Source of the DNA: Lineus longissimus
Taxonomy: Eukaryota; Nemertea; Pilidiophora; Heteronemertea; Lineidae
Assembly: GCF_910592395.1 (NCBI RefSeq)
Contig: NC_088324.1
Location: forward strand, 6,662,953-6,726,952
Direction of reading: 5' to 3'
DNA length: 64,000 bases
A program made the translations under genes and the position numbers. Each line of letters starts with the position of its first letter. Position 1 is the stretch's first letter. The notes beneath the pieces are model-generated. The model did not search any database, had not been told where the DNA came from, and worked only from the letters and a program-made list of their open reading frames with translations. Of the stretch, positions 10,573-21,602 are shown in pieces.

Positions 10573-12347
10573 ATGAAACTGCCAGGGGCCATTGTGCTCA
10601 CCGTATAGATATTTTGTGCTTTGGAATTCATCCAGATTAAGAAACATTGTACATGTATAGTATATAGAATGAATGAATGAATTGAAAAACTTATATTGGG
10701 CGCCTTTCCGTGGTCCACCACGCTCAAGGCGCCACCCCCCCTAAATAGTCCTCAAACAAGGTAGTTTTGAGTTGCCTCTTAAATGATGTTTCTGGTAGAG
10801 CCCTGACGGAAACAGGAAGTTTGTTCCACAGGTATGGGCCACAGCATGAGAAGCTGCGGTCACCATACCTGGACTTACTTCTTTTGATTTTAAGCGCCTT
10901 GAACGTGGTGGACCTCGTACAGCCGCTTGTCGCCACCAGCAAATCTGACAGGTACATCGGACCCCCACTGCTCACTACTGTCTTGTGTACAAGAGTCAGA
11001 ATTTTGTAAACGACTCTTGCCTTGACAGGAAGCCAATGGAGCTCGCGGAGCAGTGGGGTGATGCTGTCAAACCAAAGTCGGTATGACACGTGATGTATCG
11101 TTGCTTGTAGTAAGTACCATAAGAATATCATCAAAAACAAGTCACTAATGAAAAAGATATTGCACGTTTAACCTATTTTAGTTTTTGCCTCCTGGTGGCC
11201 GAGTTGGTACCAGTTCAGATCGAAATTCGGTGTCCGAGGTTACATGACGTAGGGAGTCATGTGTATCAAATTTCAAGTTCAAAGCTTTAGTGGTTAAGAA
11301 ACGTGCCATTGTTACAATCAAACGACCAATTTACGCCATTTGACCTCTGTGACCTTGAAAAGCAGGTCAGATCAAAAATTCATATGATATGTGATGTATC
11401 CTTGCTAGGAGAAATTCAGGGTCAGAGGTCACCTGACCTAGGGGGTCCTTTAAACAAAGTCTCAAGTTCATAGCCCTAGGGGTTAACAAACGTTCCACAG
11501 ATTCGATCAAATGGCCAATTTACACCATTTGACCTCTGTGACCTTGACAAGTATGTCAAATCAAAAACCCGTATCATATGTGATGTATCCTTGCTAAGAG
11601 TATCTACCATAAAAATTTTACCAAAAACTAATCAGTAATAAGCGAGATATGGCACTATTCAAATTTTTGGTTTTGGCCACCTGGGGGCCAAGTTAAAAAT
11701 CAGACCAGAACGAAAATCAGTGTCACAGGTCATCTGACCTAGGGGGTCTTGTGTACTAAGTTTAAAGTTCATAGCTTAAGTGGTTAAGAAACGTGCCATA
11801 TTTACACACAAACGGCCAATTCACACCATTTGACCTCTGTAACCTTGAAAAGTACGCCACATCGACCTGATTTTTTGTGAACATGTAGAGCTATGTAACA
11901 GGTGTCTACATACCAAATTTAAAGATTATAGGACGAATAAAGACAAAACGTGCCACTATCGGTGAAATTTTAGAGTTTGACCTCTGTGACCTTGAAAAGT
12001 AGGTTAAATCAAAAACCCGTATGATATGTAATGTATCCTTGCTAGGGGTACATACCATGAAATGTTTCTCAAAAACAAATCAGTAATAAATGAGATATTG
12101 CACATTTTAACTTTTCAGTTTTAGCCCCCTGGTGGCAAAGTCAAGAATCAGACCGGAGCGAAATTCAGTTTCAGGGTACATATGACCTTGAGAATGATGT
12201 ATATAAAGTTTCAGGTACATAGCACAAGCGGTTAAGAAACGTGCCACAGGATACGACGACGACGACGGACGACGACGACGACGGACGACGACGACGACGA
12301 CGGACGACGGACACTGCGGAATCGTATAGACTCCCCTACGGTGAGCC
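10573..12347. repeat. Repeat element with ~310-bp copies and CGA-rich end, after unit 1 gene
   Basis: Same element type as 7882-8884, with left end GTGCTCACCG and right end CGGTGAGCC, here with more internal copies. It splits the sequence ACTGATAATAAG that is continuous after U2, U4 and U6. A LINE fragment (10668-11066) is nested near the left end. The right end holds runs of CGACGACGGACGACG. No protein seen. Confidence 0.7.
10668..11066 (-). mobile_element. 5'-truncated LINE (CR1/L2-type) fragment, unique to unit 1
   Basis: The - strand reads the C-terminal end of a non-LTR reverse transcriptase polyprotein (motifs LRELHWLPVKARVVYKI, WNKLPVSVRA, FKRQLKTTLF; about 11075-10735). The 3' end is a short ATTC-type simple repeat (GAATGAATGAATGAA on the + strand). 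The matching element at 45822-47175 lacks it: TATATAG there continues directly into TTCAAACC. It therefore inserted after the duplication of the host repeat. Confidence 0.8.
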
Positions 12348-12470
12348 AATAAGTGAGCTGCGAGATAACGACTGAGATAAACAAGAGACAAGGTAGCTCA
12401 TCAATGTGGTACAAATTAGTTACGTGACTGAAAAAATCGAACCCACTTGCACAACTTCACATATTACCTA

Positions 12471-13290
12471 TTATCCCTGAAAGTAAAAGCTCTCCGCCAT
12501 GCAGGGTGAATCCCCCCTACGGGTAACTATGCAGCGACGTCAAGCCGATATCAACTACAGGAATTTTGAAAATTAAATCACAGCGAGTGGAGCTGCAAAA
12601 TGATAATATGCTCCTAGGATGTCTGTACGGAAAGCTCAGGTGGAAAGGGGAAAAGGAAATGGGAAAAGCGTAATGCTGAAAGTATAAATCGCTTGAAATC
12701 TGCGGGTTTTTTGGTTGATGCGCTTGATAACAAGTTAGACCTGTAAGAAAGGCAAACTAATGAAGAAGAACGCCGACTCATATAACGCATGAGACGATAA
12801 TAATGACGCAATTAGTCACAAACAGCTCAATATTGATGACTCATCGAAAGTCTTTAAAAATCTATATCGTAAATGATGACTTGGATATTTGTACAAATTT
12901 TGACTTTCGCTCTTATAAATTAATGATATGTACCACACACACACAAACAACGAGAGCATTGCTGTAAATACAATTGAAAGTTATTCCAAATTGTGATCAT
13001 TGAAATTACAGGTGTTAAAGATTGATACCTTTTTTATTGGCCACCCGATATATCCTTTCAAACTCAATCTACTTTCCACTCAAGCAAAAAATGATTGATT
13101 AATAACAAAGACACAAGAAACATTTTGTTTCTCATAGCGAGAACTCGATCAATATAATAATTATATAGATATTAAACGTATTGACTTCATATAGTTCATA
13201 TAATGTAATATTACAACGGCGAATTCAAAGCAAAACTGGACATTCAAGGCACAAGGTCGTATTCGACTTGGTACAAGAGTAAGACCGATT
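12471..13290 (+). promoter_or_regulatory. Unit 2 leader region
   Basis: Same layout as the unit 1 leader. It differs by a roughly 23-bp loss before exon 1 (GGACATTCAAGGCAC) and an AT-rich insertion (TAATAATTATATAG), both shared with U6 only. The possible 5' donor reads CTACGG|GTAACT. Confidence 0.35.
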
Positions 13291-13888
13291 ATGACAGTTG
13301 ATCGGAATCATGGCATAGATTCCAAAAACGTCCTGTTAATTGACTTCAACTTTTGCTGGTGTTTGATGGTGGCATCAGTGATGATTTCCTTGTCATACTT
13401 AATGTGGATATGTGCGCTTATAACACTTAATATAGGAGGTGTGACTGCTGGCTCTCCCCCGAAAGGTAAGATAGAGACCACAATATAAGGGCATTGTTGT
13501 TCCCAACAAGTTAGTCAGTGATTTGGCTTTAACTTACGAACATAACCTTAGGTCAAAGTACACGCTATATTCGTGACGTAACATGTTTGAATAACTGGCC
13601 TCGGCCTTGAACACCGATGATGGGCCAGACGAACATGTGTTAATGCTGAAAGATGAAATGCTTGTGACCACGTACGGGGGGGGGGGGGGCTGTTCTTAAT
13701 TAAAGTCTCTATAGTTTAAGTATTCGCTGCAAGAAACTGTCGTTTATGGGTTCTAGTACTTGTTTCACAAACGCTTATCAGAAATATTACAAATACTAAT
13801 GTTATTATAATATGATTGTTAGCTCTTCTGGATTACAAGCTTGATGGATCTGATCCGGATATACGGTTTGTATATCACAGTACATATA

Positions 13889-15999
13889 CAGTAAGTAGTT
13901 TGAATTTTATCGGTCTTTTCGCAAGTTAGGCCAAACCTTATTAAAGAGTGCGTAATGGGTACAAGAGGGGTGTTCAAAGCACACACTACCGCAAGGAAGA
14001 TTATGACACAATCAGGACAGATTGTCCTGTCATACGATAATGTTTAATTCATGTCATTTGAAAATGACATGAGTAAGCCAGAGTTTGAAGAAAGCATTGA
14101 TTCATTCTGATTTGAATGATCACTTAACTTTGAATGGGCCTAGATCAGTAGATGACTGACCAACACTAAAGCTGACCTGTCCGAAATTACACTTTATTTC
14201 CAATCATGAAAAATTCAGTACATTCGGTTTTTAAAAATGTCCTTTTCTAAATCAATTCTTATTACTTTTAAGGTACATTCAGATTTCTGACCATGGGAAC
14301 AGTTGAATTATAAGGCATCACCTGGACCATTATTCTCAAGGTCATCAAAATCAATCTCACTGTTCTCAGCATCTTCATTTGCATCTTCGAGAAGGTCATT
14401 AGCAATATTTCTGTACTCCCCGTTTTCTTTGGGGACGAGTCCGGCTACCTGAAAGGCACGTGCTGTGGATTCAGGAGGGACGTCATCCGAAGCTCGACTA
14501 TGTAGAACAGATGCAAGGGGTATTCTGGGACAGGTGCCATCGGCTGCAGTATTTGCATGCTTCCAGTCTTTCCAGCGGCGCTGACGTGAGCTTTAAATGC
14601 CTTCTTAATGGTCAAGTCCAAAGGTTGACTCATAGATGTGCACCGCGCGCGAATGTTATCAAGGAGCACACCAGCTCCTACAATAGGGGCACAGAATTCA
14701 TCAGCCAAGTGAGGTCTAAACTGATCTAAGAGTAAAAGCCTTGTATTTGGTTCAAATTCACCAATGAATGGAGAAAAGACTTCATCAAGCCAATGTTGGA
14801 GTGTGTCATGATTCTCCCACCCTGACCGTGATGAAGTGACACGGACATTTTCAGGAATGTTTCTAAGTCCACGAATTTCTCGGATGAAGCCTGGTTCTCT
14901 GAACACAATATGGGCTGGCATTTTTTCCCCATTAGATCGAATTGTCAACCCAACGGTACATCCTAATTTAGAATTGCCCCTTGAAGTTTTAACGTCAACA
15001 TCCCTCTATCCCGGAGTAGCTGCCGTATACATGGGCAGAAAGTCAGACTGACAAAAGGTTTCATTCTTATTGTAAATTGTATGTTGTCACACTGTGTCCC
15101 TGTCGTTTCCTTGAAATCGGCGTCAGCTGGAATCGAAGTTGTGTTTCTTGTCTTGCGACGAAATACAATACGTTTCCGTATCAAGAAATCGCTGATCCAT
15201 CCTGGAGAGCACTGAAAGATGGACCGCTCCGGCCGGTTCAAAGGTAGTTGTCTCTATCATCACCTGGAAGCTCATCCCACCAGCGGTGGAATTCCAGCTC
15301 GGCAGCATGGACCAGATCACCTCTGGAGACGGGGTGGGCAAGACGAGAAATTCGAGAAATCGGTTGTGAACCTGCTCCTCCACTTGTGGCCACCATCCGT
15401 CGTGGTCGCTTCTGACCCTGCTACTTGGAGCATTGTTCTCGGCCTGCTCCATTAACGTTTCCCGATTTGCTATCCCTCTTCGCAATGACGTAACTGCCAA
15501 CCTGAAGCGTCTGGCATACTCTGCCACATTAAGCAGCCAACCATGTTCAATAGCATGTTCGCAATCGAGGACGTGGCGCAATGGTGCAGTTACACTATAG
15601 CTGTTGTGACGTCTTGGTAGTCTAGAACTAGCAACTTCATCATCCTCATCAGTGTCCATACCAATGGCAGTTGAGAGTATGAACACAAGATACAACAGAT
15701 TTTTTGGAATTTTCGCATTGGGCATTATCTCCAGCTGGAAAAGGTCTGTCTCTCCACCTGGAAAAGGTCTGTCCTGAAGCTCATAGGCCTGCTTGTACCA
15801 TAATCCTACCTGTACCTATTACATCACGGCAATAATCGAATCAAACAGACCACTCTCATGGGGACATCAAGCCTGGCTGAAAATTGATTAGGCCAAGTTG
15901 ACACTACTCCCGACCCCAGGATCTAATGCTTACCTGATTTCTCCCATTGTGGGCCTCAAATTGGTTTTGGCTGTAAACTAGGCCGAAGACCGATAAAAT
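13889..15999 (-). mobile_element. pogo-B transposon in intron 2 of unit 2, right end deleted
   Basis: The left end CAGTAAGT (13889) is at the same site as in U1. At the right the sequence jumps from GACCGATAAAAT straight to GGTCATAGGCAGG, removing the right inverted repeat and about 60 bp of host flank. Confidence 0.75.
14445..15725 (-). pseudogene. pogo-B transposase relic, unit 2
   Basis: The - strand pieces are the N-terminal helix-turn-helix (15725-15123), part of the CENP-B-type domain (15241-14963) and the DDE_1 core (14948-14445; LLLLDQFRPHLADEF, CTSMSQPLDLTI). It carries the shared frameshift plus a further loss near 15120 (GCGTCAGCTGG). Dead. Confidence 0.7.
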
Positions 16000-18733
16000 G
16001 GTCATAGGCAGGTTTCGCACCGTTACGAACTACGAAAACCGAGCACGAAAATCGAAAGATGACGTAGAAATATTCTCAGAGGGGAGCAAAATCTAAAGTC
16101 TTCTCCTGCTTGTTGGCTGGGGAAGCCTAATGTAACGAAGAATTAGAAATAGTTTTATTATAATAGTGGATGAAAATCAATAGTCTTCACCAGCCAACAA
16201 GCTTAATTAAAAACATCACCTTACAACCGGATAGCAACTATCACTTATATGTTTACCATCCCGTGACCAGCTCAATTTTTATCTTTTTTATTTCGCAGCC
16301 TATCTGGAAATGCGAAGTACGTGGAGTCTCTAGCTTTTTGGAAAGTGCTTCAGTTTGATGATAAGCACGCATCTGCAACTCTACCTTATATAAATACATT
16401 CAAATACAAACAGATTACAATTACCTTTTATATAAGATTCCTTACGAACAAGCTTGCCCAGAATATGTGGGTACGTTTCTATACTGATGTAGAAAGAATT
16501 AGCGTAGGAGATAACCCACACAAGGAAGTGGAGATTGGTGTTTGGCACACGAATACCTCAAAACATATCAATGCACGACACTTTTTCCACTTTTCAGTCG
16601 GCTATCAATCGATTGTCAGTCGCAAATGTTGGCAGCATTTTGCTGTTACAATTACCAGGAATATATTTACTCCTAAGACCCATGTCAAACTTTATAGGAA
16701 CGGGAACCTCTTAAGAATGACAAAGTATAAGCGATATTAAAAAAACGCATAGGTGGAGAAAGGTTTCATTTTTGGGTAAATTCATTCATATGAATCAAAT
16801 GTCGAATTTTAGGTTTTACCCAACTATCGTGACAAAACTTGATATTTTAAGGGGCAAAAAAAGAGGTAGGTTGGTCAACTCGTTAATTATCTGAGCCGGA
16901 GGGCTTCACCACGACTTTGAAAACGAGTTTAATATTTTCATATGATGCACTGGTCCGAATAGGAATTTTAGGATATTATTGTGCTGGGAGACGTAGTTTT
17001 CTTGTGAAAACTTGAATTCATGTTGACATGAGACGACTGTAATTCACCATCCAATCAGTCGTTAATGGGCATCATCAGATACCTATGCTAATCAAATAAA
17101 AAATCAGCATCGGTCGGAATGGTTCAACCAAATTCTTATGTCAGGAAAACATCAGGACAATGGCCAATATTACTGCAGTTCATCATACGTTATCAGCAAG
17201 TTGGTATTTCGAGGACGAAATATACTATTGAAATGTTAGTCTACATATGCAAGTTGTGGCAATATTTTAGATTTTTTAGCATGCGAAATGTCCCCAAACC
17301 TCTTCGGCACAAGCAGCTTGTTTTTAAAGGAATGGGTTTATTTTTCTCCTGTTTCTTAGCAAACAATACTTCTGAATGTTTTTGACGATCTGTAAATTTT
17401 GTTTGTACTCTTAGTTATAAAAAACACGATTTTCGTAAATGTTCCCCCTCAAACCTTCACCTCAATAACAGGGTCACTGAAGGCAGTGAAGGCAGTGTTG
17501 CTTTGCCGTGATTTGTTGGGCAGAAACCTTGCAAACTACGCCTTTTCTTTCCCACTTTTCTAATTGTTCGAAGCTAACTTAGGAAAAGATGACGAATGTA
17601 CGCACTGCCAGTGTATTTTAATGTGTTCAAGCAATTACAAGTTATGTCATCTGCCACCGAGGTTGTTTGGGGCTCTCCCCGATTCGCCAAGCAAAAAGGA
17701 AACATCTATATCTACAGCAAGACGTCACAGCGTAGACCCATGGCTCCATGCAGCGCCTTACTAGTATCGGTCCTCATGGAGAGGATCGACGCATGGAGGG
17801 CTGACTCGGTTCAAATCGGAGTCAACATCGGAATAGCATGATAATTCGAGCAGATTTTGAATTTTTCCTTTTTTGTGAAATTGGTCGATGGAAACAACTT
17901 TATAGAGGTGACTGGGCAGCCGATAGCTTGGGAATACTGCCCTTCAATTACTAATACCAACGGTCGTCCGAACAAGAATATTTCGGCTCAAATTTAAATA
18001 TTAGCTTCTTGTCTCCTCCAATAATGAACTTTGGAATAGCTTTATAGTACAATTTGAGAAATATAGGCATCTGTTCAACGAGATAGCTGCCGAAACATGA
18101 GCATTAGTTGCAGTGAACATATGCCGAACAGGGTATATCGCAAAAGTTTTCTTAATTCTTGATATTGTGCTGCTCGAGGGGAAATTGCTGAAAACAATGC
18201 ATAGGCCTATTCGTGAATGTTGCAGTTGTCTTTATGTCTATAAACACCTCGAGAGCTTTTTCAAGTAATAAAAGCTTAATTAGCTATCCAGATCAGAGTC
18301 CAATATATTTACAGTAATATAGTAATATGTCTACAGAAAGAGAAGTTCCTTATCTGTAAATTGTCGATCAGACGAATACTAAGCTAGCTATGTGCCAAAG
18401 TATAAACCAGGCACAAGACCAATGATACTGGATCAAGGAAGTTTTGTTAATGCTTTCGACTCTTCCGTAGCATTCTTGTTCACCAAACAAGGAACAGTGC
18501 ACGAAACTTTACAAGAATTAGTAGTTGTGGACCATATTCGATCTAAGCTTGATTGTACCGGAGAATGCTTGAGACAATTCATGACCAGTGAGGCAGAAAA
18601 GTGTCTCGGGTTCCTTTACGAAGTCAGAAGGACCAGTTGTGCGGTTTACAAAGTATTTGTGTCGATCTCATCTTTAAATAATTATGGAGCGACGACAACC
18701 AGATATCAACGACAGAAATTTGCATGTACCTAA

Positions 18734-18970
18734 AGTAATAGAGCTCACTATCTAAGGAACAAAGCAAGATATTACATTTTCATTGAAACAAGTTGTTGTA
18801 AATCATCTGACCCATCTTCTCTGAAAATGGCATGACGATACCACTGATAATAAGAGAGTTGCGAGCTAACTACTGAGATAAACAAAAGACAAGGTAGCTC
18901 ATCAACGTCGTACAAATTAGTTACGTGACTGAAAAATCTAACCCACTTGCACAACTTCACACATTACCAA
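18734..18970. other. Spacer between units 2 and 3 (uninterrupted form)
   Basis: About 237 bp from the PAN stop codon to the next leader. It shows the empty site (CACTGATAATAAGAG) that holds the ~310-bp repeat element after U1 and U5. No coding sequence. Confidence 0.6.
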
Positions 18971-19490
18971 TTATCCCTGAAAGTAAAAGCTCTCTGCCAT
19001 GCAGGGTGAATCCCCTCTACAGGTAACTATGCATTGACGTCAAGCCGATATCAACTACAGGAATTTTGAAAATAAATCACAGCGAGTGGAGCTGCAAAAT
19101 GATAATATGCTCCTTGGATGTCTGTACGGAAAGTTCGGGTGTCAAGGGGAAAAGGAAATGGGAAAATCGTAATGCTGAAAGTATAAATCGCTTGCAATCT
19201 GCGGGGTTTTTTGGTTGATGCGTTTGATAACAAGTAAGACCTGTAAGAAAGGCAAACTAATGAAGAAAACGCCGACTCATATAACGCATGAGACGATAAT
19301 AATGACGCAATTAGTCACAAACAGCTCAATATTGATGGCTCATCGGAAGACTTTAAAAATCTATATCGCAAATTATGACATGGATATTTGTATGAATTTT
19401 GACTTTCGCTCTTATAAATTAATGATATGTACCACACACACACAAACAACGAGAGCATTGCTGTAAATACAATTGAAAGTTATTCCAAAA

Positions 19491-20312
19491 TAGGGCCGTT
19501 CAGACGACATGAAAAAAACCACATGCGATCCAATTGAATCCGAATGCGGTTTAAATTTTTCTCGTCTAAATGCAAAATGATCCGGATCAATGTGGTCCCA
19601 TCCGGATTAAAAGAAAACCACCGATCGAGGTAGTTTTAATCTGGATGCATCCGGATCAATAGGGCCGTTTAGACGACGCGAAAAAATCCAGATGCGTCCC
19701 GAATCCGGATTAATTTTTCGTCGTGTAAACGCAAAAAGATCCGGATCAATGTGGTTGCATCCGGACTAAAAAGGTACGATCGCCTTGGGTGGTTTTAATC
19801 CGGATTCATCCAGATTCGATCCGAATGCGGTCTTTTCGCCTGTCGTCTAAACGGCCCTAATAGCGTCGTCTAAACCCAAATGGATACCCAATCCGGATTC
19901 ATTCTACCTGGGCGCATGCGCACTAACGTGTGTGTTGGTACTTGAAACGTTTTGCGTTGCACGAGAATTGTGTTTTTGGCGCGGAGAGTGAGATTTTTAG
20001 TTAAAGTGTTTTTTCCCGGACTAATTTGCGATTTTTTCAATCAAGCTATGGCTAAGGCGGATCGGTTTACGGAAAGCGATGTGTTCGATCCCGCGAAATA
20101 TCCCGCGAAGAAATGCGGTTCAAGTACCAAACCAATTTTTTTACACCTCCACAACCAACAGGTATTGGAGAGTTCCAAAGCTATAGATATGCGTCCAGAT
20201 GAGCCCGGATTGCGCTTATCGTCTAAATGCGCGCAATTTTTGAGACCTGAATGTGGTTCAATCGGATTGCATGCGGATCCGATCCGAATGTGTTTTTTTC
20301 GCCTGTCGTCTA
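19491..20312. repeat. Nested MITE-like elements
   Basis: The outer element starts TAGGGCCGTTCAGACGAC (19491) and ends GCCTGTCGTCTAA (20312), an imperfect inverted repeat. Inside are many copies of ATCCGGAT-type short palindromes. It contains a complete inner element (19660-19859). A 122-codon frame here shows no family features. No transposase, so non-autonomous. Confidence 0.65.
19660..19859. repeat. 200-bp inner MITE
   Basis: Starts TAGGGCCGTTTAGACGAC and ends GTCGTCTAAACGGCCCTA, a near-perfect inverted repeat that continues inward (GCGAAAA / TTTTCGC). Bordered by A/T-rich bases; a TA duplication is possible. Confidence 0.75.
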
Positions 20313-21602
20313 ATCATTGAAATTACATATGATAAAGATTGATACCTGTTTTATTGGCCACCCGATATATCCTTTCAAACTCAATCTACTTTCCACTCAA
20401 GCAAACATTGATTTATTAATAACAAAGACACAAGAACAAAAGAAACATTTTGTTTCTCACAGCGAGAACTCGATCAATACAATATATAGATATTAAACGT
20501 ATTAACTTCATATAGTTCATATAATGTAATATTACAACGGCGAATTCAAAGCAAAACTGGACATCCCATCGCTATTTTCCAAATGGTTCAAGGCACGATG
20601 TCGTATTCGACTTGGTACAAGAGTAAGACCGATTATGAGAGTTGATCGGAATCATGGCATAGATTCCAAAAACGTGCTGTTAATTGACTTCAAGTTTTGT
20701 TGGTGTTCGATGGTGGCATCAGTGATGATTTCGTGGTCATACTTTATGTGCATATGTGCGCTTACAACACTTATAGGAGATGTGACTGCTGGCTCTCCCC
20801 CGAAAGGTAAGACAGAGACCACGCGAAAGCTGAGAGTTGGTGAGGTGTCCTCATATTGTTCTCTTGTTAATCGGACACAAAGGATTATGGAGCCATGTGT
20901 ACCATTACGATGTAAGGGCATGTTTTCCCATTAAGTTAGTCTGTGGCTAACTTACGGACATAACGCCAACTCAAAGTTCACGCTATCTTCGTTACGTGAC
21001 ATCGGCTAAGAACACCGATGATGGGGCATACGAACATGTGTTAATGCGTAGAAATGAAATGCTTCATTAAAACACGTTGAGTGCCAGCTACAAATTTAGT
21101 AGTATTTGTAAGTTCCTTCCGGTGGCCGCCTACGAGTTCATTCGTAGTATCATACCTCTACTCTTCAATCATTAATTTCCCCCAAAGACACATTTTAAAG
21201 GTATTCATGCCCAGTTGCCAAGTACTAAGTGTATGGACAATCATAATTACAAATCGCATCTCATGAATTCAGATTACTTCAATTAAAAAATCAAGTTACA
21301 TGCTGTTAACAGGAAGTCAAGTTGCAAGTTGTCGCCAAGAAGCATTTCCTGAAAAGTTCTATATCTTCCTGAAACGTTCTATCCTTATGAAATTTGAAGG
21401 AGAACCATTTTCATAACATCGATTTCAACAAAATAATTCAATAAATGCACATTCTCGTGCAGTTTTACATGGTGTTACAAAAACATGTCAGGTACTCCGG
21501 TTCATCCACATTTTAAAAATACAGTACAATTGGAACATGAAACATCTAAAACACTTCCAAATCTACTACTTTGGTGTCTACTATCTCTTCTATTCTACCC
21601 AA

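Larger units (their letters stand above)
13291..18733 (+). pseudogene. Jellyroll + PAN gene, unit 2, frameshifted
   Basis: Exons 13291-13465, 13823-13865, 16299-16865 and 18471-18733 keep the splice sites and phases of the intact copies. Exon 3 has one extra T at CGATATTAAAAAAACGCAT, which creates a TAA (16738-16740) and cuts the jellyroll domain before its last strands; removing one T restores alignment to U5. Upstream of the lesion the protein is one of the most diverged in the array (for example GDNPHKEVEIGVW). The PAN exon is still open. Probably a recent pseudogene; a sequencing error in an A/T run is the alternative. Confidence 0.7.
18971..20634 (+). promoter_or_regulatory. Unit 3 leader, interrupted by MITEs
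   Basis: Same leader as other units, split at TATTCCAAA by an 820-bp nest of inverted-repeat elements (19491-20312). The leader resumes at TCATTGAAATTACA and keeps the AGAAACATTTTGTTTCT inverted repeat and the AT-rich stretch before exon 1. Confidence 0.4.

Noticed and set aside
12614-12811. Antisense frame of about 65 codons at the start of several units
   Set aside because: Start, length and frame change between units through indels; no motif. Chance open frame in the leader.
19952-20320. 122-codon frame in the MITE nest
   Set aside because: Lies within an inverted-repeat element, ends in its terminal repeat, no domain signal.
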